64,000 nt of DNA from CAIQPV01 sp964480365 (GCA_964480365.1 CAYZPM010000011.1:1-64000); one strand, 5' to 3'. Shown: positions 9,309-17,257, counted from the stretch's first letter. A program made the numbers and translations. The notes: generated from the sequence alone by a model not told the origin.

Positions 9309-10106
9309 TTAAGCGTTTTTCTTACGACGGGCGGCAATGAAACCTGTCAGTCCAAAACCAATGAGCATCAAAGAGTAGGTTTCTGGCTCAGGGACAGCGG
9401 CGATAACTCCGGGCGAGCCGATTTCAAGTCCAGTTGTCGAAAGGAAAGCACCATTAACACCAACGACACTTTTCTGGGTGAGGGTCGTATTGTTCAAACC
9501 CGCTGCGTTGTCGAAGGTTGCCATGGGGCTACCACTATCAGCACCGATAGCAACGCTGGCCATCAATGTTGAAGTTTTGCTGCTGCCGTTGAAAATATTT
9601 ACCATGTCTGCGGTTTGGCTCAAACCGTAGTTCGTACCATCGTTATAAGTGCCAAAGGACAGCCCGGCGGGCACTTTACTGCCGAACCAGGCATTTTCGA
9701 AATTCGTGATAATCGTGCTTGAGGCAGAAGCTGAAGCAGAGCTTTCGAGGAAAATGACTGATTGGCCCGCCGCGATGCTCGACCCGGTAACGGTGGTTAG
9801 AGCGGCCGCCCCGAAAGTCTTGTTGGCTCCGGTAAGATTTCCGATAGAGATGGTAGCGCCGGTAGCATACGGAGTCGCAGTATTGGAGGCAGCGTGGTTG
9901 TCGAGCATTGTCCAGCCAGTGATGTCCACAGCGGCAGTGCCGGTGTTCGTCAGTTCGAACCAATCAGCACTATAGCCGGATGAAGAGCTGCTGCCATACG
10001 GATCAACTTCAGAGATGACAACTTGAGCAGAAGCATTATCGGCTAGGGCAACAGTAGCGGTAACCATCGCCGCTAGCATCAGGCTTTTCATATTGGTGGA
10101 TTTCAT
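9309..10106 (-). CDS. Lamin-tail-like PEP-CTERM protein
   Basis: This exported protein has 265 residues. The signal peptide ends near ALADNASAQ. The next 100 residues (VVISEVDPYGSSSS, DWFELTNTGTAAVDITGWTMLD) have the pattern of a lamin-tail domain, the immunoglobulin-like fold common in bacterial secreted proteins. The C-terminus is a PEP-CTERM signal, VPEPETYSLMLIGFGLTGF then IAARRKKNA, almost identical to that of the neighbouring gene. GAGGG precedes ATG 10106. The two genes run in the same direction with 120 bp between them and each has its own copy of the leader, so they probably form separate but co-regulated units. Confidence 0.88.
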   Translation of the reverse strand: MKSTNMKSLMLAAMVTATVALADNASAQVVISEVDPYGSSSSSGYSADWFELTNTGTAAVDITGWTMLDNHAASNTATPYATGATISIGNLTGANKTFGAAALTTVTGSSIAAGQSVIFLESSASASASSTIITNFENAWFGSKVPAGLSFGTYNDGTNYGLSQTADMVNIFNGSSKTSTLMASVAIGADSGSPMATFDNAAGLNNTTLTQKSVVGVNGAFLSTTGLEIGSPGVIAAVPEPETYSLMLIGFGLTGFIAARRKKNA

Positions 10107-10627
10107 TATTTCCCTCGGATTAAAAATTTCTCTATGGGTCGTTTGGTTAGTTAGTCAGCAAGTTGACAGGCTGAATATAAAAATAATCCCGCCCCCTAAA
10201 CAACTTTGAATTGGTGTTGTGATAATAAGTAAAAATTGTGTCAACAATAATAAGCCTGAGTAGTCAAAGCGTAGTCCGAACAGACTATAAGCCTTCTGCT
10301 TGTGCCGTCATGGCGCGATCAAACTTGATCGGGTGGCCTTGACATAAAACACAGAATCTTTCTGCGTAACGCCAATACCGATTCGGGTAGTTAGCGGGTA
10401 CTGATGAATGGCGAGGCAACGATTGAATAAACGGAAAGGGCCGACTGCGGCAAGACAATCTTGTTATTTTGATGCCTAAAACCGGAAGCTCGTGACATTC
10501 CGCTTCCGGGCGTTGTGTTACAAGGAATGTCCATCTGTATTGTGCGACAAACAGCCAGTCGAGCATTGCTCCCAAGCTGTCACCCAGTACAATATGCCCA
10601 AATTGAAAATTTGAGCAAAGGGTCAAG
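10107..10627. other. Gap upstream of PPK2 and the PEP-CTERM gene
   Basis: Apart from the leader block (10146-10207), this 520-bp gap has an 8-bp inverted repeat, CCGGAAGC at 10482-10489 and GCTTCCGG at 10502-10509, with a 12-base loop. No coding sequence with a ribosome site or family pattern was found on either strand. Confidence 0.5.
10146..10207 (-). promoter_or_regulatory. Leader block shared by the two PEP-CTERM genes (copy 2)
   Basis: This has the same word order as 9206-9279 (GTTAGTTAGTCA, TGACAGGCT, A/T run, C/G patch, AACTTT), 40 bp upstream of the start at 10106. On the minus strand TTGTTT and TATATT are 18 bp apart and could be a sigma-70 promoter in this copy. The spacing is less clear in copy 1. 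Confidence 0.5.
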
Positions 10628-11515
10628 ATGAAGATCAATTCAAAGGATTTCCAGGTACAGGAAGGCGAAAAGGTCAAACTCAAAAAGTGGCCGACGCTTG
10701 TGAATCCATTTTATACGTCTAAGGAACATTATCATCAACTCCTCGGGGAACAGGTTGGTGAGCTAAGCACGTTGCAGCAACTTCACTACGCTTCTAATCG
10801 TTATGCGGTGTTGCTGATTTTTCAGGCGATGGATGCGGCGGGGAAGGACGGTGCCATCAAGAACGTGATGTCAGGCATCAATCCCCAAGGCTGCAAGGTG
10901 TTCAGCTTCAAACATCCCAGTGCAGAGGAACTGGAACATGATTTTTTGTGGCGCACCACACAGGCACTGCCGGAGCGCGGCCAGATCGGCATCTTTAACC
11001 GATCCTATTACGAGGAAGTATTGATCGTTCGCGTGCATCCGGAAATTCTGCAAGCCCAACGTATTCCGGATGGGGCGCTGAATGAGAAAACCATCTGGCA
11101 GGAGCGCTATCGCTCCATCGTGGACGCGGAGGATCATCTCCACCGGAACGGCACGCGGATCATCAAATTCTTCTTGCACCTTTCAAAAGAGGAGCAGCGC
11201 AAGCGATTCATCGAACGCATCGATAATTCAGACAAGAACTGGAAGTTCAGCGCTGCCGATGTTGAAGAGAGAAAATTCTGGAAACAGTACATGCAGGCCT
11301 ATGAAGAGTGCCTGAGCGCAACGAGTACAAAAATAGCGCCCTGGTATGTGGTTCCCGCCGACGACAAGCAGAACGCTCGGCTGATTATTTCTCGGATTAT
11401 TCTGGATACTTTTATGGCACTCAAAATGAGCTACCCCGAGGCCGACGCAAATCGCCGTCAAGAATTGCTGTCAATCCGCCAGAAACTGATGAAGGAAGCC
11501 CCAAGTCGTAACTGA
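10628..11515 (+). CDS. ppk2: Polyphosphate kinase 2 (PPK2), class III type
   Basis: This cytoplasmic enzyme of 295 residues transfers phosphate between polyphosphate and nucleotides. It has the PPK2 Walker A segment FQAMDAAGKDGAIKN (residues 65-79, Lys73) and the Walker B segment GIFNRSYYEEVLIVRVH (121-137). The lid region DNSDKNWKFSAADVEER lies near residue 200. The wording FNRSYYE-VLIVRVHPE matches class III PPK2 enzymes (Meiothermus/Deinococcus type), which can phosphorylate both AMP and ADP; the class assignment is by memory of motifs. The gene stands alone, with no exopolyphosphatase or ppk1 beside it. The ribosome site is weak (AAAGGGTCAAG). Confidence 0.93.
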   Translation: MKINSKDFQVQEGEKVKLKKWPTLVNPFYTSKEHYHQLLGEQVGELSTLQQLHYASNRYAVLLIFQAMDAAGKDGAIKNVMSGINPQGCKVFSFKHPSAEELEHDFLWRTTQALPERGQIGIFNRSYYEEVLIVRVHPEILQAQRIPDGALNEKTIWQERYRSIVDAEDHLHRNGTRIIKFFLHLSKEEQRKRFIERIDNSDKNWKFSAADVEERKFWKQYMQAYEECLSATSTKIAPWYVVPADDKQNARLIISRIILDTFMALKMSYPEADANRRQELLSIRQKLMKEAPSRN

Positions 11516-11989
11516 GTTCAGTAATTTCATTCGTGTGCTAACGAATTGACCGATTGGGTTAACTCCGCTCAGGCGGGAAGTTTGTGGTTGTTACGGATGA
11601 AATCAATCAGTGCCTTTCCAGACTTTAAGCATGGAAAAAGACAGGCCTACGGGTGATTTGAACAAATTTCCTGAAGGCCAACTCCCTGGGCGGCTTTGTG
11701 GCGGTGAGTATCGAGGGGTGATAGCAAGTCTGTGCCAGTTTCAGTCACTCAGCAACGGCAGCTTTCCGGCAAGCAATATGGCAGCGTGATGTATCGCTCT
11801 GTGAAGCAGCAGGTAAAGATTGCTAAGCTCCAGCACTTTCCAACTCAGGTGATTCCAAAGGGGGAATACTTGCATCTGAGTATTACAATTTTGTCTTTAA
11901 AGCTTTAGCATGCGAATTGTTAGCCGCACTGCTAGCGCCTCGTTGCGAACATCCGAGGCGTTTGGAACCTCGAAAATGGAGTAGTCCAA
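11516..11989. other. Gap with no clear gene
   Basis: I see no supported gene in these 474 bases. An inverted repeat CGCCTCG / CGAGGCG (11936-11942, 11954-11960) lies just before the ribosome site of the next gene and could form a leader hairpin. A short reading LKANSLGGFVAVSIEG near 11670-11720 ends in two stops and was not assignable. Confidence 0.4.
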
Positions 11990-12352
11990 ATGAACATGGA
12001 TATAAAAGAAGCTCAAAGCCACATTGTTGAACTTTTCGCGCAGTGTGACGACATCCCGAAAGGCGCCAATATCGAATTGCGGAACGACACACCTGACGTA
12101 ACAATAGTTCTTCACTGCGATTGGAATCTAGCAGAACCCAAGCCTAGCGCTAAGACTACCTCTAGGGAGATTACCTTACAACTCGATTCATCGGCTACTC
12201 AGTTGTATCTCAATGCGAACGACGTGGCGCTTCCAACCCTCGACAAGAGGCTTCGAATCATCGTGCGAAATAGGTTAAAAAACGGCTATAGGGAGACTGA
12301 TTCCCAAGATGGTTCATTTATTATTCGGATCGGCAAGAACGATTTGAAATAG
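11990..12352 (+). CDS. Hypothetical protein, 120 residues
   Basis: I do not recognise the family. The start ATG is preceded by GGAG at 8 bases. The protein is soluble, acidic-to-neutral, with no signal peptide or membrane helix. It opens with a helix (IKEAQSHIVELFAQCDDI) and then alternates predicted strands, ending RLRIIVRNRLKNGYR then FIIRIGKND. It is 19 bp from the next gene and probably shares its transcript. Base composition is AT-richer than the hydrogenase genes downstream, as it is for the next three genes. Confidence 0.6.
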   Translation: MNMDIKEAQSHIVELFAQCDDIPKGANIELRNDTPDVTIVLHCDWNLAEPKPSAKTTSREITLQLDSSATQLYLNANDVALPTLDKRLRIIVRNRLKNGYRETDSQDGSFIIRIGKNDLK

Positions 12353-12371
12353 GCCAACAATAGGGGCAGCA

Positions 12372-13679
12372 ATGAGCAGACTAATTTTGTTGGTGCTATT
12401 AGCGGTTGCCAGCAGTATGGCGGTGGCTGTTGAATGGTCGCATGTTGTCACGTCTAACGATGGAACGAGCATCTATGTTGATTCCGCAACTATTCTCAAG
12501 AAAGGTAACAAGGCGAAAATGTGGGAGTTGTGGGACTTTAAAACGCCTCAAACAATCGCTTTTAGCACAGATACATTTTTGTCGCGTGTAACTCAAAGTG
12601 AATATGACTGTGAAGAAGATCAATTTAGATTTCATTTTTTTAAGCATCACTCAGAAAACATGGGCAATGGTAACATTGTTTTCGTTTCAAACACTGTAAG
12701 TGCATGGACTCCAGTCGTGCCTGGCACTATTATCGAGTCGATGTGGAAAGTAGCTTGTGGAAATTCACCTGCCAAAACATTTGAATCAGAACCATCTGTT
12801 AATAGTCAAGAGCAACAAAATCAAGATCAACAAAGGGAAGAAGAATTTAAGCAACAAGAAGTAAGAATTGGCAACTCATCGATCTACGTTCCGAAATCGT
12901 TATTGGAGGGTGGAAGGCTATTCGGGAAATCGCCAGAAATGCTAGTTGATCTACGCGGCCCGATTTCTAGTAAAGATGTTCTTGTTTTTAAGAAGCTGCT
13001 TGCGCCATATTTAGATAAAAACTATTTTAAGAAAAATCCGAAGCCAAGTTGGTACAGACCCAATCCCTATGATGCCGGATACTCTGTGACACTTGATAGT
13101 GAGGGTGGCGATATGTATGCAGCAATGAAGATAGGGCGCATGTTTCGCAAAGCTCGCATAAAAGCGACCGTGAATCAATACGGAAAATGCTTGAGTTCTT
13201 GTGTTCTATTATTGGCTGGCTCTGTAAGTCGTTATATTTCTGGCTCTGTCGGCATCCATCGCCCGTTTTCAACGGATACTGAGGCTGCTACATTTGAAAA
13301 AATTCAAACCAAAACAAGCAGATTGGGAGCCGAAGTCTCATCATATCTTAGCAAAATGAATATTCCGACATCTCTTTATGACAATATGAGATCCACACCA
13401 TCAGACGACATTAGGATTCTTACCCATGACGAGTTGGAAACCTTCGGCCTAAATCAAGACGATCCTGTATTTGCGGAGCTGCGTGATAATGCTGAAGCAA
13501 AATTGGCACATTTATCCAAGAGTGAGTATTTGTCGAGAAAGGCATTATGGAACCAGTGTGTATCAGATGGTTATGGTCGTCTTAAGCAAGCTAATCTAGT
13601 TGATGATCCTATTGAATTCGCCAAGATGATGAGTGAGTGCGACAAAAAAACGATTTATAAGGATGTTATTGATCAGTAA
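12372..13679 (+). CDS. Exported adhesin-E-like / ClpP-like fusion protein
   Basis: The protein has 435 residues. The signal peptide covers about 1-20 (LILLVLLAVASSMAVA). Residues 20-130 resemble the surface-adhesin protein E domain: EWSHV, YVDSATI, KMWELWDFKTPQ, a Cys pair at 80 and 129. A Gln/Glu-rich linker (145-165) follows. Residues 188-300 look like a periplasmic ClpP/crotonase-fold protease: VDLRGPI, LDSEGGDMYAAMKIG (241-255), CLSSCVLLLAG (273-283) with Ser275/276 as candidate nucleophile, and GIHRPF with His296. By family knowledge the Ser and His would be catalytic; the acid is not identified. A helical tail follows. The combination of these two domains is unusual. Confidence 0.75.
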   Translation: MSRLILLVLLAVASSMAVAVEWSHVVTSNDGTSIYVDSATILKKGNKAKMWELWDFKTPQTIAFSTDTFLSRVTQSEYDCEEDQFRFHFFKHHSENMGNGNIVFVSNTVSAWTPVVPGTIIESMWKVACGNSPAKTFESEPSVNSQEQQNQDQQREEEFKQQEVRIGNSSIYVPKSLLEGGRLFGKSPEMLVDLRGPISSKDVLVFKKLLAPYLDKNYFKKNPKPSWYRPNPYDAGYSVTLDSEGGDMYAAMKIGRMFRKARIKATVNQYGKCLSSCVLLLAGSVSRYISGSVGIHRPFSTDTEAATFEKIQTKTSRLGAEVSSYLSKMNIPTSLYDNMRSTPSDDIRILTHDELETFGLNQDDPVFAELRDNAEAKLAHLSKSEYLSRKALWNQCVSDGYGRLKQANLVDDPIEFAKMMSECDKKTIYKDVIDQ

Positions 13680-13742
13680 TTTGGGCTGACCACATTTAGA
13701 CTAAACAGCCACCATTGATGTCCTAATTTCAACGGAGGAAGC

Positions 13743-14006
13743 ATGGCATCCATGAATCTATTCAATCAGCTCCCAGACTCAGAGAAAGAAGACTTCAGCG
13801 CGGCTTGCTTAAAGCTAGGACTTCATCACGAAGCATTCGAGGTAAGAATGAAAGAGGAGTATCAGTCTGTCGGTGTCGCTCCAATTCTTCGGGAAGCTGC
13901 GGTTGTCCGTCTCAGCAATGGCAAGAGCAAACGCTATCCCGCTGGCAATGGCCAAGCATGGATCGTTGCATTCGAAGATGATCTTTTCTCACTTTATTTC
14001 GAGTAG
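13743..14006 (+). CDS. Hypothetical small protein, 87 residues
   Basis: A strong ribosome site (GGAGGA) lies before ATG 13743. The protein is soluble, with a helical N-terminal half (LPDSEKEDFSAACLKLGL) and a strand-like C-terminal half (AVVRLSNGKSKRYPAG, AWIVAFEDDLFSLYFE). I do not recognise the family. It is followed after 11 bp by another small gene, so the two are probably translated from one mRNA. The N-terminal helix plus small beta domain would suit a DNA- or partner-binding role, but nothing shows this directly. Confidence 0.6.
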   Translation: MASMNLFNQLPDSEKEDFSAACLKLGLHHEAFEVRMKEEYQSVGVAPILREAAVVRLSNGKSKRYPAGNGQAWIVAFEDDLFSLYFE

Positions 14007-14017
14007 AGCTCAAATTT

Positions 14018-14287
14018 ATGAGTGAATTTGAAGAGTTCATAGAAACGCTTGCATCGCAAGGCGAAGAAGAAGTACGCCGCAAGCTCTCGCAAGGCGTTTT
14101 GACCAACCGGCGCAAAACGTGGGCGCAGGAATGGATCAATAATTTAGACGCTTCTCGGGCAGACAGAAGAGCAGAGAAGGATTTAGCTCTTTCTCAAGAA
14201 GCTAATGAAATTGCGCGTTCTGCCTTGGAAGTATCACGTAACGCAAAGACAATATCAATATCCTCCAATTTGGACGTGAACATATAG
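14018..14287 (+). CDS. Hypothetical small coiled-coil protein, 89 residues
   Basis: The product is highly charged and helical: EEFIETLASQGEEEVRRKL, then NRRKTWAQEWI, then a probable coiled coil from about residue 48 to 78 with many Ala/Arg/Glu. It has no signal peptide or membrane helix. It pairs with the gene at 13743 (11-bp gap). The pattern NRRKTWAQEWINNLDASR resembles short N-terminal cytoplasmic pieces seen before membrane segments in small accessory-region proteins, but no membrane segment follows here. Function unknown. Confidence 0.55.
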   Translation: MSEFEEFIETLASQGEEEVRRKLSQGVLTNRRKTWAQEWINNLDASRADRRAEKDLALSQEANEIARSALEVSRNAKTISISSNLDVNI

Positions 14288-14431
14288 TCTACGACTCGCA
14301 CCGTACTGGCAACTTACTTGCCACTCCTTCCTGAATAAACGGGCTTAAGCTTTCACACGCATATAGTTTTATACCCCCTAGTTGCACCGTAATTAACTGA
14401 TTTATATTGATTATTATTTACATCCCATGCG

Positions 14432-14447
14432 TGGCACGGAAATTGTA
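14432..14447 (+). promoter_or_regulatory. Sigma-54-like promoter before hupL
   Basis: The sequence TGGCACGGAAATTGTA matches the sigma-54 consensus TGGCACG-N4-TTGCW except for GT in place of GC at -12. GG at 14433-14434 and GT at 14445-14446 have the required 10-base spacing. Transcription would start near 14458, giving a leader of about 110 bases. Uptake-hydrogenase operons of many proteobacteria use sigma-54 with a HoxA/HupR activator, so the position fits. Confidence 0.55.
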
Positions 14448-14470
14448 CTTGTGACTGGATGCCGTTGCCG

Positions 14471-14488
14471 GTGCCGCCGTTGCGGCAC
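14471..14488 (+). other. Perfect hairpin in the hupL leader
   Basis: GTGCCGC (14471-14477), loop CGTT, then GCGGCAC (14482-14488) forms a 7-bp GC-rich stem about 80 bases before the hupL start. It has no T tract. It would lie inside the leader of a transcript started at the sigma-54-like site. Confidence 0.45.
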
Positions 14489-14569
14489 ACGCCACAGTTA
14501 GTGCGTTGAGCCACGCACGCAATTGTCAGAACGAACAATAACAAAAGAGACAAGTAATCCTATCAGCAT

Positions 14570-16348
14570 ATGAATCACAAGGCTTCAAGCTTGACAACTC
14601 CGGCAATCGTTGACCCGGTTTGCAGTGAGGGGCACTTGCATGTCGAGGTCAATCTCGACAGCAATAACGTGATCCGCAACGCGGTGTCTACCGGCAGCAT
14701 GTGGCGCGGTTTGGAAGTAATTCTAAAAGGCCGCGATCCGCGCGATGCATGGGCTTTCACTGAGCGTATCTGCGGCGTTTGCACCGGCACGCATGCGTTG
14801 ACTTCGGTGCGTGCGGTTGAAGATGCGCTGGCTATCCGTATCCCCGAAAACGCCAATACCATCCGCAACCTGATGCAGTTGAATTTGTATGTTCACGACC
14901 ATCTGGTTCATTTCTATCACTTGCAAGCGCTGGATTGGGTGGATGTGGTGTCGGCATTAAAAGCCGATCCCAAGAAGACCTCTGAGTTGGCGCAAAGCAT
15001 TTCCGACTGGCCGCTTTCCTCGCCGAGTTATTTCCGCGATGTGCAGAATCGGTTGAAGAAGTTTGTCGAATCCGGGCATCTTGGCACGTTCACCAACAGG
15101 TATTGGGGTAGCCCGGCGTACAAGCTGCCGCCTGAAGTCAACCTGATGGCTGTAACGCATTATATGAAAGCATTGAATTTCCAAAATGACCTTATTAAGG
15201 TACACGCTATTCTCGGCGGCAAAAACCCACACCCCAGCTGGCTGGTTGGCGGTGTGCCATGCGCCATTAATCTGAGCGACAACAGAGTGGTGGGCGCAAT
15301 TAACAGGGAGCATTTGAATCATATCAAGAGCATCATTGACCGTTCGCGCGAATTTATTGAAAAAGTTTATATCCCCGACCTGCTGGCTATCGCTTCGTTT
15401 TATAAAGGCCAGTTATACGGCGGCGGGCTGTCGTCCAAAAACGTATTGTCTTATGGCGATATCCCCAACAAGGCCAACGACTACTCAGCCGCGAGTTTGT
15501 TATTTCCGCGCGGTGCTATCATCAACGGCGATCTCAGCACGGTGCATGAAATTGATCTCAGAAACCCGGAAGAAATCCAGGAATTCGTCAGCCATTCCTG
15601 GTACGAGCATCCTGATGAGGGCAAAGGCTTGCATCCCTGGGACGGGGTCACCGAGCCTAACGATCATGCTGAAGGCGCCAACTTCAAAGGCACCCGCTCC
15701 AAGATTGAAAATATTGAAGGAAGCGCCAGGTTTTCGTGGGTCAAAGCCCCGCGCTGGAAGGGCAATGCCATGGAAGTAGGTTGCCTGTCACGCATGCTGT
15801 TGGGTTATGTGCAACCGCAGCAATTTCCTTTCATCAAGGAAACTGTAGACAGCGCGTTGCACAAGCTCAATCTTCCTGTCTCCGCACTGTTCTCCACGCT
15901 GGGACGAACCGTTGCACGCGGCATTGAGACTCTTTATTGCGCCATATTGCAAACTGAGCAATTTGACAAACTGATGACTAACCTCAAGGCAGGCGACACC
16001 GCAACAGCCAATGTCGACAAATGGGAGCCGTCAAAATGGCCGAAGGAAGCCAAGGGCGTCGGTTTCACCGAAGCACCGCGTGGCGCATTGGGACACTGGG
16101 TCAAGATCAAAGACACCAAGATCCAGAATTACCAGTGCGTGGAGCCGACCACCTGGAACGGCAGCCCGCGTGATTTCAAGGGGCAGATCGGCGCTTTCGA
16201 AGCGGCGCTGATGGACACGTCGTTGGTCAAGGCCGAACAGCCGCTGGAAATCCTGCGCACTTTGCACAGTTTCGATCCTTGCCTGGCATGTTCCATCCAT
16301 GTCATGTCACCCGAAGGACAAGAACTGAACAAAGTCACGGCACGCTAA
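14570..16348 (+). CDS. hupL: [NiFe]-hydrogenase large subunit, group 1
   Basis: This is the catalytic subunit of a membrane-bound uptake hydrogenase (HyaB/HupL/HoxG type, close to group 1d). Its 592 residues have the usual length. The N-terminal nickel-binding motif is RICGVCTGTHA (Cys68, Cys71) and the C-terminal motif is SFDPCLACSIH (Cys571, Cys574, His577). A 15-residue tail after His577 should be removed by the HupD endopeptidase. The internal signature GGKNPHPSWLVGGVPCAIN is present. All active-site ligands are intact. Remarkably, no small-subunit gene lies upstream: 14288-14569 is non-coding and holds a promoter-like site. The small subunit normally carries the Tat signal for both, so it must be encoded elsewhere if the enzyme works. 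GC content is higher than in the genes just upstream. Confidence 0.96.
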   Translation: MNHKASSLTTPAIVDPVCSEGHLHVEVNLDSNNVIRNAVSTGSMWRGLEVILKGRDPRDAWAFTERICGVCTGTHALTSVRAVEDALAIRIPENANTIRNLMQLNLYVHDHLVHFYHLQALDWVDVVSALKADPKKTSELAQSISDWPLSSPSYFRDVQNRLKKFVESGHLGTFTNRYWGSPAYKLPPEVNLMAVTHYMKALNFQNDLIKVHAILGGKNPHPSWLVGGVPCAINLSDNRVVGAINREHLNHIKSIIDRSREFIEKVYIPDLLAIASFYKGQLYGGGLSSKNVLSYGDIPNKANDYSAASLLFPRGAIINGDLSTVHEIDLRNPEEIQEFVSHSWYEHPDEGKGLHPWDGVTEPNDHAEGANFKGTRSKIENIEGSARFSWVKAPRWKGNAMEVGCLSRMLLGYVQPQQFPFIKETVDSALHKLNLPVSALFSTLGRTVARGIETLYCAILQTEQFDKLMTNLKAGDTATANVDKWEPSKWPKEAKGVGFTEAPRGALGHWVKIKDTKIQNYQCVEPTTWNGSPRDFKGQIGAFEAALMDTSLVKAEQPLEILRTLHSFDPCLACSIHVMSPEGQELNKVTAR

Positions 16349-16462
16349 CGCGCACGAGAAGGAGCAAGTGGCAAACGCGTTATCACGTCGGATACCGCTG
16401 AGCGCTTGGAGTATGCATCAAACGCATTGGACTCAGTGCATACCGGTTATATGCTTTCCATT

Positions 16463-16480
16463 ATTGCAATATATTGCAAT
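16463..16480. promoter_or_regulatory. 18-bp perfect palindrome, candidate activator site
   Basis: ATTGCAATATATTGCAAT is a perfect palindrome made of two ATTGCAAT half-sites with a central AT. Its centre is about 118 bp upstream of the start expected from the sigma-54-like site at 16563-16579, the usual distance for an enhancer-binding protein. It lies in the 264-bp gap between hupL and hupD, which holds no other gene. Confidence 0.5.
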
Positions 16481-16562
16481 GTTTTATCCGCTGTCGTTTC
16501 GCCAGACACCGAGCACCTTTCCTAATTAACTGAATTTTAACCCCGAATCAGCTCATCGATTG

Positions 16563-16579
16563 TTGGCATGACAAGTGCT
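16563..16579 (+). promoter_or_regulatory. Sigma-54-like promoter before hupD
   Basis: TTGGCATGACAAGTGCT keeps GG at 16565-16566 and GC at 16577-16578 with exactly 10 bases between, as sigma-54 RNA polymerase needs. The predicted start is near 16590, 23 bases before the hupD start codon. Together with the palindrome at 16463-16480, this suggests that the maturation genes have their own regulated promoter. Confidence 0.55.
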
Positions 16580-16612
16580 GTATTACAACGGCGGTGACAT
16601 AGCGGGTATGCA

Positions 16613-17257
16613 ATGAAAAATACTCAACTTCTTATTTTGGGCATAGGCAACATTCTGTGGGCAGATGAAGGATTTGGCGTGCGCTGCGTCGAGGCGATGG
16701 ATGCCGCCTACCAGTTTGGCGCTGATGTAACGCTGATGGATGGCGGCACGCAGGGTTTGTATTTGCTGCCCTACATTGAGGATGCGCGCCGCCTGATCGT
16801 ATTTGACGCAGTGGACTATGGCATGAAGCCGGGTGAGATGGTGATCGCGGAGGGCGATGAGGTATCGCGCTTCATGGGCGTCAAAAAGATGAGTTTGCAT
16901 CAGATCGGCTTTCAGAAGGTCATTGCGTGCGCTTCGCTGGGGGGCAAGTTACCGTTGTCCATGGTGCTGATCGGGGTGCAACCGCAACAATTGGAAGATT
17001 TCGGCGGAAGCCTGCGCGATCCGGTCAAGGCGCAAATCCCACATGCACTGAACATTGCACTGGATTGGATGTCGAACTGGGACATTTCTTATTTGCCGCG
17101 CACTTCGCCAACCGCAAGCAGCCGCCTTAACAGCAAAATACTGGACATGACCAACTATGAGGCTGGACGTCCTCCTGCGGAACTGGCCTGCCGCTTTGGC
17201 GACGAGCGGTTTCTTGCGGATTGGTTGAGAGTTGGCCCTATGTGTATAGATGTATGA
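16613..17257 (+). CDS. hupD: Hydrogenase maturation endopeptidase HupD/HyaD
   Basis: This nickel-dependent endopeptidase removes the C-terminal tail of the large subunit once the NiFe cofactor is inserted. It has 214 residues. The family motifs are GIGNILWADEGFGVR at the N-terminus (metal-binding Glu in DEG), VFDAVDYG with the second acidic ligand, and LHQIGFQ with the His ligand. The likely substrate is HupL at 14570, which still has its 15-residue tail. The protein has a C-terminal extension beyond the usual domain, as in HoxM/HupD of bacteria with membrane-bound hydrogenases. Confidence 0.95.
   Translation: MKNTQLLILGIGNILWADEGFGVRCVEAMDAAYQFGADVTLMDGGTQGLYLLPYIEDARRLIVFDAVDYGMKPGEMVIAEGDEVSRFMGVKKMSLHQIGFQKVIACASLGGKLPLSMVLIGVQPQQLEDFGGSLRDPVKAQIPHALNIALDWMSNWDISYLPRTSPTASSRLNSKILDMTNYEAGRPPAELACRFGDERFLADWLRVGPMCIDV

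Noticed and set aside
10285..10683. Minus-strand reading of 132 codons upstream of PPK2
   Set aside because: It overlaps the PPK2 start and shows no domain or ribosome site.
11900..11990. Possible integron attC-like site near GTTAGC before the gene at 11990
   Set aside because: The matching inverse core site and the R'/L' spacing are missing, and no integrase gene is in the window.
14353..14553. Minus-strand reading with a signal-peptide-like start and several Cys upstream of hupL
   Set aside because: It needs a TTG start without a ribosome site and coincides with the sigma-54-like promoter and hairpin of hupL. It is not a small-subunit fragment.
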